Of a stretch of 64,000 bases of DNA, positions 12,040 to 24,874 are shown in pieces. The notes beneath the pieces were generated by a model. It was not told the origin of the DNA, did not search any database, and saw only the letters and a list, made by a program, of their open reading frames with translations. Source of the DNA: Podospora comata (Eukaryota; Ascomycota; Sordariomycetes; Sordariales; Podosporaceae). Position 1 is the stretch's first letter, and the number at the start of each line of letters is the position of its first letter. Made by a program: the position numbers and the translations under genes. The stretch spans positions 2,649,001 through 2,713,000 of the forward strand of contig CP071495.1 of the NCBI GenBank assembly GCA_017354895.1, given 5' to 3'.

Positions 12040-15000
12040 ATGGGGAAGATCACCAAAACTATGCAGTCTCGGCACAAGGAGACCTTGGTAAGCTTCAGTC
12101 GTGCTAGCTAATCCGCTGGCTGTGCCCCTCAGTCCAGATATGCTAACTTTGTGTGTGTGGTAGTCGCCGTGGCTCGAGAAATATGTCGAGGAGACAACCT
12201 CAACACCATTACCACTTCTGCCCAAGAAGCTTGGCGAGTTCCCAAGTAGATGGCCATTCCCGCGCGGAGACTTGTACCACTGGATCCCGCTGCTGAACCG
12301 CTTTGACAATATCTTGGAGGCTTTTTGCGCCACCCACGGCTTGAACGAAGGCTTCCAGACAAGGGATTTCACCTGCGAGCTTCTGTTGAACCAGGCGGCG
12401 CCGGTAGAGTACTGTGATGACCAGCCATGGAGCAAGGATCGTCTCGGCCAGCTTGGTTTCGGGGAGGATGGAGATTGCCAGCTAATCATCGCCATACTCA
12501 ACTTTTCACAGATGCTCCTCCAGCACTGCGGAAACCGAAGCATATATGGGAGTAGCAGCCGTCTGAACGACTTGTTGAATACCACATCTCTCACTCTTGT
12601 TCGTGCCACTCTTGAGGTTTCCCTGGAGCTTGCTCAGCGGTATCATGCGTCTATGAAGCGCGTGACGCAGCCCTCTCGCCAAGTGAGCTCAGCCCTGCTT
12701 GCCAATCACTACAACATTGAGTTGGACCGCGTCAACCTGCTGGCTCAACCATTTGTCAAGACACCCGTGGCCCCTGTTGCTCGGTTCACCGATGTTCCAC
12801 CTACCACCCCAGGCGCCCCCACGAGCAAGGCCAAGGACAAGACGTCAGGCGCCAGCTCCAGAAATGTGGCATCCATGTATGCCAACGATTTGGCTTCATT
12901 GGTGGTTCAAGGATCTACTGATGAAAATCGGTGGAACGGCTGGGGCGACCTCAAGGTCGTCTATTATCCCAAGGCTGAAGGCACAAAGACCCCAGCGCCA
13001 GAGGCCCAATCGTCAGACCGTGCATCTTCGTCCACCATTCCACCAACTCCCACGCCTCTCCGACGCAGCGCCACCAGCGTCTCCCAAACCCCCCGCTCGA
13101 ACAGACCGTCATGGCCTGATGACAGTCCCTCCAATAGGCACGGTAACGGGGACGATCATGCCCCCTCGGGGCCCAAGACACACGAGATCCGTCAGACTGT
13201 GCTCAAGTCGACATCTATCTATGATCTCCTCAAGCAGTGCCCTGACGACATGCCCGCAGCTTCGAGATATGAGTTTTTGAACCGTCTGAGAATCGCAAAG
13301 GCGCTTCTTGGCTCAACCGAAGACAGACGCCAAGCCCTGGCTGTTCGTCTGCTGGCCATCACGAACCTTGCTTCCATCCACCACGAGCAAACCTTTATCG
13401 AAAAGGTCCTGAAGCAGGACAACGATGAGCCTCGGAAATACCAGTTGGTGTACCAGCTTGCCGAGTTGATTCACCCTTCAGTCGACGGTGCAGAGGACAC
13501 CCCCTTGTGGCTACAGGCCATTGCGCTCGGGACACTGGAGGGCATCGTTGGCATCCAAGCCAAGTATCAAGACATCGTGTCCGCTCTGAATGCGAACGTT
13601 AATCACGGCGTTCTCATGTATGTGGTTCGCAAGGCTGTTGCCAGCATGAAGCAGGACGACCCCGACATGGACAACGGCAAGGTCACGGATGCTGACAAGT
13701 GGCGTTCGAAACTGTTCGGTCTGGCTCTCCACATGATTGTGTCGCAGCGGATAGGCCCAGAGATGACCTCCAACGGACTGCTGGAGGTGCTGATTGAAAT
13801 TCTCAAGCTCCGCACCAAAACGGCACAACTCAACTGGAGCATGGTTGTGGCTTTCCTCGACACGATCGTCTACAACTACACGGTGGCGTTCCCGGCACTC
13901 AGCAACGCCTCGGGCCTCGACGCCATTGCCGACCTTATCATTCACGTTGTCCATTCATCCAAAGAGCTGGCAGAAAAGGGACTAGGGACCAAGCCCGAGT
14001 TCCACGCGCAGCTGGTCGACTATGGAATTCCCTTCTATCATCAGCAGACGGTGAAGTGGCTGCTTAAGTTTCTCCATCACATTCTGCAGAGCCCGCTCTC
14101 GTTCGGTGCCAATACAGACCGCTTGTTGAGAAACCTGGTCGACAACTCCAAATTGCTGGTCAGTCTCCGTACCGTCATTGAAGAGCCGCGTCTCTATGGC
14201 TCTGTGGTTTGGACAAACGCAGTCACGCTCTTGAGCGACTTCCTCAACAATGACCCCACCAGCTTTGCGGCCCTTTCAGAGTCGGGTATGGTACAGAGCT
14301 TCTTGAGCACCCTCACAGGTGAGAAGGTTGGCCTTCCTCAACCAGAGGGCTCGCCAAGACCTGAGGAGAACCCCGAGGAAGCAGCATCGCCCGCCTACTC
14401 GAACGACTCGCTGCTGCTTGATAGTGCTGATAGCCGTCCGCATCCACCCACAGAAGACATGATGAACGAGTCTCGGGAGCGTCCCCTTGCCCACGGCGTC
14501 CTTGCGTCCAACGATGCCATCAATATCATTCCCCAGGTCTTGAATTCTATTTCCCTCAACAATGCCGGTATGAAGATGGTGGTGTCGTCAAGGTCCTTTG
14601 ATCACTTTCTGGAAATTTTCTTCAGCCCCGAACACGTCCAGATCATGTCGAGGTCTGACCTTGATCTTGCCGCCAACATTGGCTCAAGCTTCGACGAACT
14701 TGCCCGTCATCATCCTCGCTTGCGTCCAACGATCTCTAACTCGGTCCTCGATCTGACAGCCAAGGTCGTTCATCTCGCCAATGATAAGGCAAAAGGAAAA
14801 GGCTTGGGGGCGCGTGGCTGGGGTGCAAACCTCTTGGTTGAAGACTCGAAAAAGAATATCTATGCCGCAGATAAGTCGCTGCTTGCCAAGGCAGGCACGC
14901 CGTTCTCATCTGGATCCAAGGAGAAAGGAAAAGATGTGAGCGATGATGCTGATGTCGAGATGGTGGATGCGGCCGGCGAATCTCCAGAATGGGCTCCAGA

Positions 15001-18000
15001 GGCGATGAAGCGTTCGGAAGAGGTGCATCACGAGGTCACACCATACATCTGGGCGCTTTGTTCATTCCTGAGCGCTCTGTTTGCTAGCAACACCAACCTC
15101 AAACAGGCCTACGTCAAGAACGGGGGTGTCGAACTCTTGCTCAATCTCTCCGAGTCTCCGGCCCTCCCAGAAGGCTTTGATAAGACGACGGCTTCGCGCA
15201 TGCTCTCGCAAGTGCTTTCACACCTCATAGAGTGCTGCCCGGTTTTAGGGATCCCCTCTCTTCTCAACCGAATCGATGACACAATCGGTGTGCTTCAGCC
15301 ACTCATGACCAGAGATGATTCAGAACCATTCTTCGCGCCATTCGTGTCAGGAGTCTCACTATCGAACGACAAGGGCGAGTGGGATCCGGAGCTGGTTCGT
15401 AAAGTGGCCGGTGGCAATGATATCATCAAGGCCATTGTTCGCTTGCAGAGCTTGGTCAAGACTTCGTACCAGTCCTTCCCATACGCCGCGAGACTGGGCT
15501 CGATTGTCATCCCGCCGTGCAATACTTATGATCTGTATGACAAGCTGATCAAGTCACTTGGAGCACTGCTACGCGACGCCGTGACGGAAGACTTGGCCAT
15601 CAGGACACTGGTTCCGAAGCGCTGGACAGAGAGTCTTACCTCTCCAGACGGTGCTGAGCTATCAGTTGCCAAGCTCACGGTTGCCAACAATGTCACTGCT
15701 ACTGAGACTGCACCTGCTGCTCCGCAGGCCTCTGGCACCGAGGCCTCAGCCCAGCCCTCGGAGCCCACGAAGTTAACCGCAGAGCAACAAGAGGTGCAGC
15801 AGTGGTTTCACAAGCAGAATTTCAACACCATCCACGATCTTTTGAGTTCATTGCACCGCAATGTTCTCCCGTTCTTTCAGACGATGAGCAAAGTGTTGTT
15901 GCCCAGACGATTCGACAACTTCAGCCGCTCCAATCAGTTGACAATTGCAGAAACCTTGGCCACCACAGTTCTGGAGCAGCTCAAATTTGTCCAAGATAAG
16001 CTGGATCAAGACAAGCTGGCTGGACTAGACTTCCATCACTTTACCACCACGTTCCAGTCCTTGCATGACATGTTGATTGATGTAACTCGGCAGACGGAGC
16101 GTCAAGGAACTGCCCTGCTTCTACCCGTCCTTATCGCCTTCAAGGAGAATGGCGGTATTGACCTGTTGAGCAGCATGCTCGAGAAGTTTGCTGATGATAT
16201 CTGCAGTGTCCCAGCTGACTCGACTGCTCGTGAGGAGTCACCAAAGGTGCGGCAAGCAACGATGGGGATGAAGCGGATCCTGGACATTTACCACATCATT
16301 GTTAACGGCAAGAATGTCACTGAGTCCCTCACCTCCACCAGCCTTCCCAAGGCTGCAGAGCGCCGCGAGTTTGGACATCAGCTCGTCGTGGAGTTGAGGG
16401 TGGCCATTCTGCCTGTGGTGCGCAAACTGTGGGAGTCTCAACTGGCGGAGAAGGTCGAGACGGTTGTCTTGAGTAAGATGATTGATATACTTCAGACGAT
16501 TGCCGCTGCCGATTCTGAGTCCAACGCATACCGCAGGTCTGACAAGACAGGTCCGCCCTCAGTGTTTAAGGATCGGAAGCGTGTGTCGTTCAACTGGGAG
16601 GGTGAAGCCAATGTCAACGTCAAGAAACTTATCGACAAGGGGAACGACGAGGAGCTCAGCCGGGAGGCCATCTACCGCGCGAACGGAAAGCTCGAGGATG
16701 CCATGGAATACTGTAGGGCGTTCGATCCTGCGAACAGCAGCAAGGGATGGGCTTTCAAGCGGAACCCTATCCCAGAAGAGGATGCATACAAGGAGCCGCC
16801 TCCGCCTCCGAAGCCAGAGCAAGCACAACCCGACCAAACTCCGGTGGTTTCCCAGCCAGTTGTGCCTTTGGGAGCAGAGCCAATGGCACTGGATCCCATG
16901 CCGGGGATCAACAGCCTCATCCATGATGCTATCGGTGAAGCCGATTCGGGAGATCAATCGTCTGATGAGTCCAACGACACCAGCAATGAGAGCTCAAGCC
17001 AGCATTCCGCACAGGAGGCCCCTTCTATGACGGCTGCGCCCACACAGCAGGCACCGACCTCGTCATCGGTCGCCGCTGTACCGCCGAATCCCCCTTCGGT
17101 TACAAAGGAGGACTTGGACGACGAGCGCGCGCGACTGTCCAATGATCTAATTGACCGGTGCTTAGACGTCATCAGAGCTCATCCTGACTCTGTCTTTGAA
17201 ATCTCGGACTTGATTCAGAACATGATCCTCAAGACAGACAACGAACAAAAGCGGACCGAGGTCGGCGAAATTCTTGCCAACGCCCTGCTGTCGCTCCATG
17301 CGAATGATGAGGCTGACAAGAAGGCCAACGGTGGGACCATTGCGGCCTATTCTCATCTCTTGTCACTGTTGCTGCAGAACAGCTCCTTCTTTAAATCCAC
17401 GCTGCCGACGTTGAGGCAATACATTGAAGAATATCTCAGTTTTCTCCAAGTTCCTTCGAACTCTAGCGAGGAGCTGCCTCCGTGGATGCCATATGTGCTC
17501 CTGGTCTTCGAGACGCTCTTGATTGACGAGGAGCAGCTTCCCGATATCAAGTGGAAGCCGCCTGCCAAAGAGGAGGACCCAGTCGAGGAGCCTGTCTGGG
17601 CTACCAAGGTTCCCACAATACTGCTCAAGGAGCGTTCTGGTTTGCTCTCAGCGGTCTTGGAGATACTCCCGCGCATCGGCAAGGAAGAGGCACTTGCTGT
17701 CTCCGTGCTGCGGATTCTTGTCATTCTCACCAGGGACCATGGGATGGCCAAGACGGTGGGCGAGAAGAGAAATCTGCAGCGCCTGTTTGTCATGGCAAAG
17801 CAGTTGTGTGCTGGCGGCTCGGGTCCTCTCAACCGGTCACGCATCATGGACTACATCATGACAATCCTCCGTCACATAGTAGAAGACGAAGACATCATCC
17901 GCCAAGTGATGCAGAATGAGATTCGCCAGTTTCTCTCGTCAAGCTCGAGAAGCGGCCGAAACTACGACGCCCAGACGTTCCTCAAACACCTCTCGCATGT

Positions 18001-21000
18001 CGCTCTTCGCTCGCCCAAGTTGTTTGTGGAAACCACTGGTCAGCTCGTGAAGCTAGTCAAGTGGTCGGTCCCTGAGGCCAGGGAGTCTTCCTCACGTTCC
18101 AACTACCAGATCGTTCTCAAGCCAGCGCCGGCTGCAGAAGAGGAAGCCAAGCCAAAGGACAGTTCAGTCGAGCCCACGGTTCAGGCGACTGAGGATCTGA
18201 GCATCAACGATGTCAAGCCGTCGACAGAGTCTGCCGACAAGGAGATGACAGACGCGCCCAAGACTCCGCTCGACATCAAGCGCCCTGTTCTTGAAAACCC
18301 AGATGGCGTGGTTCATTTCTTGCTTTGCGAGCTTCTCAATTACCGAGAGGTTGATGACAAGGAGGTCCCGGCTGTGCCAGCCAAGGAAGCCAGCAAGACT
18401 GATAACAAGACTGCAGGCGAGACATCAAGTGCGGAGGAAGATGCCACACCGGCTCCCGCAGACGTAGAGGTTCCCGAGCCGAAGAAGGACGAAAAGAAGT
18501 CTTCCAAGCCGACCTTCAAGGCAGAGGATCACCCCATCTTCATCTACCGGTGCTTCCTCCTCAGCTGCCTGACAGAACTTCTACAGAGCTATACGCGTGC
18601 CAAGGTGGAATTCATCAACTTCAAGCGCAGTGCGCCGATGCAAACCAACACCCCCATCAAGCCTAGATCGAGCGTACTTAACTATCTGCTCAATGACCTG
18701 CTTTCTCCAGGTTCGGCCAGCTTGGCAGCAGAGACGCCGGTGGCTAAGAAGAAGACTTCGACATCTACTCAGGCACAGAGCGTGCTTGTGGCTCTTGTGG
18801 CTCGTACCGGCGAGAAGCCGTATGACCGACACCGTGGCAATTGGGAGTATGATGACGAGCCCGATCTTCTGTTTGTACGCCGATTTGTTCTCGACACGGT
18901 TCTTCGTGCTTACAAGGACGCTTCCACTCCTGGGGAGTCGTTCGATGTGCGTTATCCCCGGATGATTGCGCTGGCCGAGTTGATGAGCCACATGATCGGG
19001 GAAAAGGACAAAGACGCCAACTCGAGGGGCGCAAGTCAGGATCAGGGACTCACCAGATCTTATGCTCAAATCAAGCGGTTGATGTATGAGAAGGGATACC
19101 TTGCCACATTGACAGCATCCATCGCCGACATCGACCTCACCTATCCCGATGTGAAGCGCACCATCAAACATATTCTCCGCGTGCTACGGTCTTTGACAAA
19201 GACTGCATCGGCCCTGAGTGAGCTGGACATAATTCCTGCCACCGTGACGGGTGACCAACCGGAGGACGACTTTGCGTCTGCGTCATCCCTTTCCGACATG
19301 GACGACGAGCGCGAGGAAACCCCCGACCTCTACCGCAACTCCACACTCGGCATGCTCGAGCCCGGACGGGAGGATGATTATTACTCGGATGAAGAGGAAG
19401 ATGGTATATTCTCCAATTTTGCTGCTCAAATAGACGAACTGTTACTAATGGGGGCAGATGACGACGAAATGTACGACGAAGAGGTCTACGAGGATGAGTT
19501 GGACTATGGTGACGAGATGTCCCAAGATGAGGAAGATAACCCTAGCGACGAGGACGAAGAAGAGCTTGGCGAAATGGGCGAAATCGAGGGTCTTCCTGGT
19601 GACCCTGGCGTTGTCGAAGTCATCATGGGTGAAGACGACGACGAAGATGAGGATATGGACGAGGATGACGAAGACGATAGCGACGAGGATGATGAAGACG
19701 AGGTCGGGTCTGAAGACATGGAGGATGTCGAAGACCAAGTCGAGATCATGGACGAGGAAGGAAATCCCATTGGCGACGATGGTGATGATGGTTGGGAGAG
19801 TGAGACGGACGAGGAGGATGAAGAGGGTGAGGAAGAACTTGACTATGAGGCAGAAGCCCAGAATCTTCACAACGCCCAAATGATGCAAGAGCTCGCGGAA
19901 CTGGAGTCTATCACCCGCCGTCGCTTCGAGCTCAGGGGCCTTGCTGCTGCCGGCGATGCCGATGAGCTTGATGGCGAGGACATCCACGAGTTTGACGACG
20001 AACACTACATGGACGATGGTGGTCCTGAAGATGACGGTATGAGTTTTGTTCTGGTGACTGAGTCAAGATATGGATTGCTAACTGGGTTTTCAGAAGAAGA
20101 GGAAGAGGAAGAGGTTGACGACGACATGTATTACGAACAGGGACATCCCCATGATGATTTCCTCCCTGGCAATATTTCCGGTAGTCTCGGATGGGACTTG
20201 GCCGTTGAGCCTCACCACCGCGTCCGAGGCGGGTTCAGTCGAAGAAACCCGTTCCCCGCTCCATTTGGGGTTGGAGATCTGCGGCACATGGGATCCTCCG
20301 GTAAGCTCTCTGATTTATTTATTCGTCTGCGGCAACAAGTTGGCGCAACCCTTCAACGCCTCGATGATTTGGAAGCAACTTTGGACAGTGTTGAAATCAG
20401 CGTTGATGGGGGCAACGAAGGCTCAGAGGACTTGTCACAGGCTCTCAGGACAACATCACAACAATTACTTGAGCGCCAACCAGTTGAACACCGTGCTAAC
20501 GCCATTCCAGACTTTAGAAATTACTTTGGCAATACGAGCCGCGCTCCTCCCGCAGTACTTGACAGTCAGAGGAACCCACTGCTGCTTCCCAGCCATAGAT
20601 CTGGCCGAGATCAGTCTCCTCGTCACTCCGACCGACAGTCTCTTCCGTGGAGCTCTCTCGGGTTACCCGAATCCTTTAGAGCCATGGCTACTCCTGACGG
20701 CCCCCTTGCCGTTATCCACACCCTGGTCCAGAATATGCCCATTCCACACGGTGCCGGGCCCGCACTTAGCCTTCAGTTGACCTCAGAAGGACCTCATGGC
20801 GAAATCCGTCAAGTTAGCATCCCTTTGGATGCAGTTACTGGCAATCGTGTTGGTCGCTGGGAGCCTCGGCGTGATGTGTACCAGGAGCCCGCTCAAGCCG
20901 TCCAGTTCGTAGCGGCCCGCACTAATGATCGGTGGAAGGAAGAAGCCGGTATGATCTTTGGTCCTGCTCATCACGACAAGGTGTCCATCCTTATGGTGGG

Positions 21001-24000
21001 TGTTCTCGGCACCCTTGCGCCAGCCGCCATCCAGCAACTCAAGGAGCAGAAGGCTCGCGACGAGGAAAAGAAGCAGAAGGAGGAGGCAGAACGCAAGAAG
21101 CGTGAAGAGGCCCTCAAGGAGTACGAGGCCCAGAAGGCTGAACAGCAAGCGGCCAAGGAGAAGAAGGAGGCCGAGGAAGAAGCAGAGCGCCAGCGCCAGG
21201 CCCTAGAACTCGCCGCTGTTGAGACTGCACGAGCAGTAGCCGAAGCTGCAGAGACGAACCGCGAGCAACAAGCCCAAGAAGAGCCCCAAGCTATGGAAGG
21301 TGTCGAGTCTAACAACGCCGCCCCCGAAGCTGCCCAGCAACCCGCCGCGGCTCCTACCGAGCGCATCATTACGACCATTCGTAACGGTGAGACGGTGGAT
21401 GTGACCGACCTGGGAATCGACCCCGACTATCTTGCTGCGCTTCCCGAAGAGTTCAGAGAGGAGGTGATTGCGCAGACATTGACCACTCGACGATCCGAGG
21501 CCCGTCAACAAGCTCCTCCCGAGGGTGAAAATAGAGAGGCATTCCAGGAGTTCCTTGAAGCACTGCCCTCGGAGCTCCGGGACGAGATTGTTCAGCAAGA
21601 ACGTCAAGAGCGCCGGCGCCGCGAGCGTGATGAGGCACGTCGCCAGAACAACAATGATCCTGCCCGACGACTTGCAGAGGCTGCCGAAATGGACGCCGCG
21701 AGTATCCTGCTGACGTTCCCTCCAGCCTTGCGTGAGCAAGTCTTGTTGGAACAGGGTGAGGACATAATGGATCAGCTGCCACCCGACTTGGCAGCCCAAG
21801 CACGCGCTTTGGCTCAGCAAAGCAGCCAGCAATATCGCGGCCCACCGCCTAATGCTCGCGCCGTGGCCGGAAGACAGGTCCTCGCCGAGCCAGCTGCTGT
21901 CAACGACGGTAAGCCCCAGCGCCGCACCATTGTGCAGATGCTTGACAAGGCCGGCGTTGCCACGCTTCTCCGACTCATGTTCATTACCCAGCATGGGTCC
22001 ATCCGCAACTACTTGTTCGACGTATTCTCGTGTGTCTGCGAGAACCGACAAAACCGTCTGGAGGTTATCTCGACTCTGCTTCAGATTCTTCAGGATGGCA
22101 GCACGGATATGGATGCGGTTGAGCGCAGCTTTGGTCAGCTCTCCCTTCGGGCAAAGCAGGCCAAGGAGAAGGATGCCATCAAGACGCCCCAGAGTCTGAA
22201 GCGTACCTTCACCAACATCAGCACCCATAATCACCATCTCACCAACAACTCGGAAGTCTCGCCCCTTTTGATCGTACAGCAGTGTCTCGATCTTCTTCAG
22301 GATCTTGCTACAAAGAACGCTCACATCCCGTCTCTCTTCCTCACAGAACACGAGACCGTGGCGTCCACACTCAAGCGAAGCCTCAGTCGCAAGGGTAAGG
22401 GCAAGGATGTCAACCTAAAGGCTCAGAAGTACGCGATCAACTGTCTCCTGGCTCTTCTTGATCGCAGCTTGGTTATGGAGAGCAGCGCTGTCATGCAGCT
22501 CCTCGCCGACTTGTTGAACAAGGTCACATACCCGCTTCAAGCACTCGAGCGGCGACGCAAAGAGGCTGAAGCGGAAGCCAAAAAGAAGGAAGAGGAGGCC
22601 AAGAAAAAAGAGGAGGAGAAGGCCAAGGGCGAGACTGCTGAGCCTGCTGTCGAACATGCCAACACAGAGGCTATCAATATGGCCAATGTTCAAGCTCTTC
22701 CTGCTGCGGCTGCGGCTGCGGCTGCGGCTCCATCTGGCGATCAGCCCACCCAGGAAGACGCCCAGAAGGATGCCCAGGATAAGGAGACCAAGGAGACCAA
22801 GGAGACCAAGCCAGAGGAGAAGAAGGTGCGCCAGCTGACGCCCCCATATATCCCAGACCACAACTTGAAGCTGGTTGTCAATATCTTTGTGGCCCGCGAA
22901 TGCAGCTCGAAGACATTCCAAAACACCATCTCAACCATCAAGAACCTTTCCAACATTCCCGGTGCCAAGAAGGTCTTTGGCGAGGAACTCGTGCGCCAGG
23001 CTAGAGTTCTTAGCGAGAACATCGTGTCAGACCTCAACGACCTCCTCCCATACATTCTCAAGGCTGAGTCCGGCACTGAGATTCAGGGCGTCGCCCTGGC
23101 CAAGTTCTCTCCTGGTGCTTCGGAGCAGAACAAGCTGTTGCGTGTTCTTACTGCCCTGGACCATTTATTTGACAGCAAGGGTAAGGGCAAGAAGGAAGAG
23201 GGCGCATCCGAGGCCGAGGATAGCAAGGAGGGCACCAAGGAAGACCTCCTTGGTTCCTTGTATTGGAACCCAACCTTTGGTACTATGTGGGACAAGCTGA
23301 GCGCCTGCCTGAGCGCCATTCGACAGCGCGAGAACATGCTTAATGTGGCAACGATTTTGCTGCCGCTGATCGAGTCCCTGATGGTTGTTTGCAAGAACAC
23401 CACTCTTGGTGACGCACCTTCGGTCCAGCACAAGGAGCTGCTCTTGTCCAGTCCGCCCCCTGAGAACCGTATTGCGGGTCTTTTCTTCAGCTTTACTGAA
23501 GAGCATCGCCGGATCTTGAACGAACTTGTCCGACACAACCCCAAGCTGATGTCGGGCACCTTCTCGCTCCTGGTCAAGAACCCCAAGGTTCTCGAGTTCG
23601 ACAACAAGCGCAACTACTTCAACCGTAGCGTGCACTCCAAGACCGGCACCCAGCAGACTCGGCCTCAGTATAACCCTCTTCAGTTGTCAGTTCGCCGTGA
23701 GCACGTCTTCCACGACTCTTTCAAGTCTCTGTACTTCAAGACTGGAGACGAAATGAAGTTTGGAAAGCTCAACATTCGCTTCCACGGCGAAGAGGGTGTT
23801 GACGCTGGCGGTGTTACTCGCGAGTGGTTCCAAGTGCTCGCCCGCCAAATGTTTGACCCCAACTACGCCCTGTTCATTCCCGTGTCTTCTGACCGCACCA
23901 CATTCCACCCGAACCAGCTCAGCAGTATCAATGAGGAGCACCTGATGTTCTTCAAGTTTATTGGTCGGATCATTGGCAAGGCCCTTTACGAGGGCAGACT

Positions 24001-24874
24001 TTTGGACTGTTACTTCAGCCGCGCGGTCTACAAGCGCATTCTCGGCAAGCCCGTGTCCGTCAAGGACATGGAGTCGTTTGATCCAAACTACTACAAGTCT
24101 CTTGTCTGGATCCTGGAGAACGACATTACTGATATCATCACCGAGACCTTCTCGGTCGAGGACGATGAGTTTGGTGTGACCAAGACTGTGGACCTCATTC
24201 CAGATGGCCGCAACATCCCTGTCACTGAGGAAAACAAGAGCGAATATGTCCGCTTGATTGTGGAGCACAAGCTGCTTACGTCGGTTAAGGACCAGATGGA
24301 GCATTTCTTGAAGGGTATGTGAATCCTGCTATGTGTGTTTTGGGGTATGGCTTTGACTAACATTTGGCTTCTAGGCTTCCATGACATCATTCCCGAGGAG
24401 CTGATTGCCATCTTCAACGAGCAGGAGCTGGAACTTCTCATTTCCGGTCTCCCCGATATCGATGTGGATGACTGGAAGAGCAACACCGAGTACCACAATT
24501 ACACTGCGGCCTCGCAGCAGATTCAGTGGTTCTGGCGCGCCATCCGCTCATTTGACAAGGAGGAGCGGGCCAAGCTTCTTCAGTTCGTCACCGGTACCTC
24601 CAAGGTGCCGCTCAACGGCTTCAAGGAGCTGGAAGGCATGAACGGAGTGAGCCGTTTCAACATTCACCGTGATTATGGCAACAAGGACCGTTTGCCCAGC
24701 TCTCACACGTGCTTCAATCGTAAGTTGTGCCTTATTCAGTCAAGACTTGGATAAAATGGCTGACTTTTTTTGTCTCTAGAACTCGATCTTCCCGAGTACG
24801 AGAGCTACGACACGCTCCGCAGCCAAATTCTCAAGGCTATCACAGCTGGTAGCGATTACTTTGGCTTTGCTTGA
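12040..24874 (+). CDS. tom1: Giant HECT E3 ubiquitin ligase, TOM1/HUWE1 type
   Basis: HECT ligases accept ubiquitin on a cysteine and pass it to substrates. TOM1/HUWE1 acts in nucleus and cytosol on excess histones, ribosomal proteins and others. Proposed exons are 12040-12087, 12164-19403, 19458-20036, 20094-20300, 20511-24314, 24375-24719 and 24780-24874, giving about 4,105 residues, the usual size. The N-terminal 1,000 residues match the armadillo-like DUF908/DUF913 region. A strongly acidic Asp/Glu block lies near residues 2400-2600. Three UBM-like ubiquitin-binding repeats sit near 2990-3110 (for example [16 protein letters not shown]). The HECT domain starts near 3754 with [12 protein letters not shown] and has catalytic Cys4072 in SSHTCFN, 33 residues before the end FGFA. 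The three middle introns are multiples of three without stops, so their splicing is less certain than the last two. Confidence 0.95.

Noticed and set aside
21203-22351. 382-codon open frame on the minus strand inside tom1
   Set aside because: It is antisense to a well-supported HECT ligase exon and shows no family resemblance.
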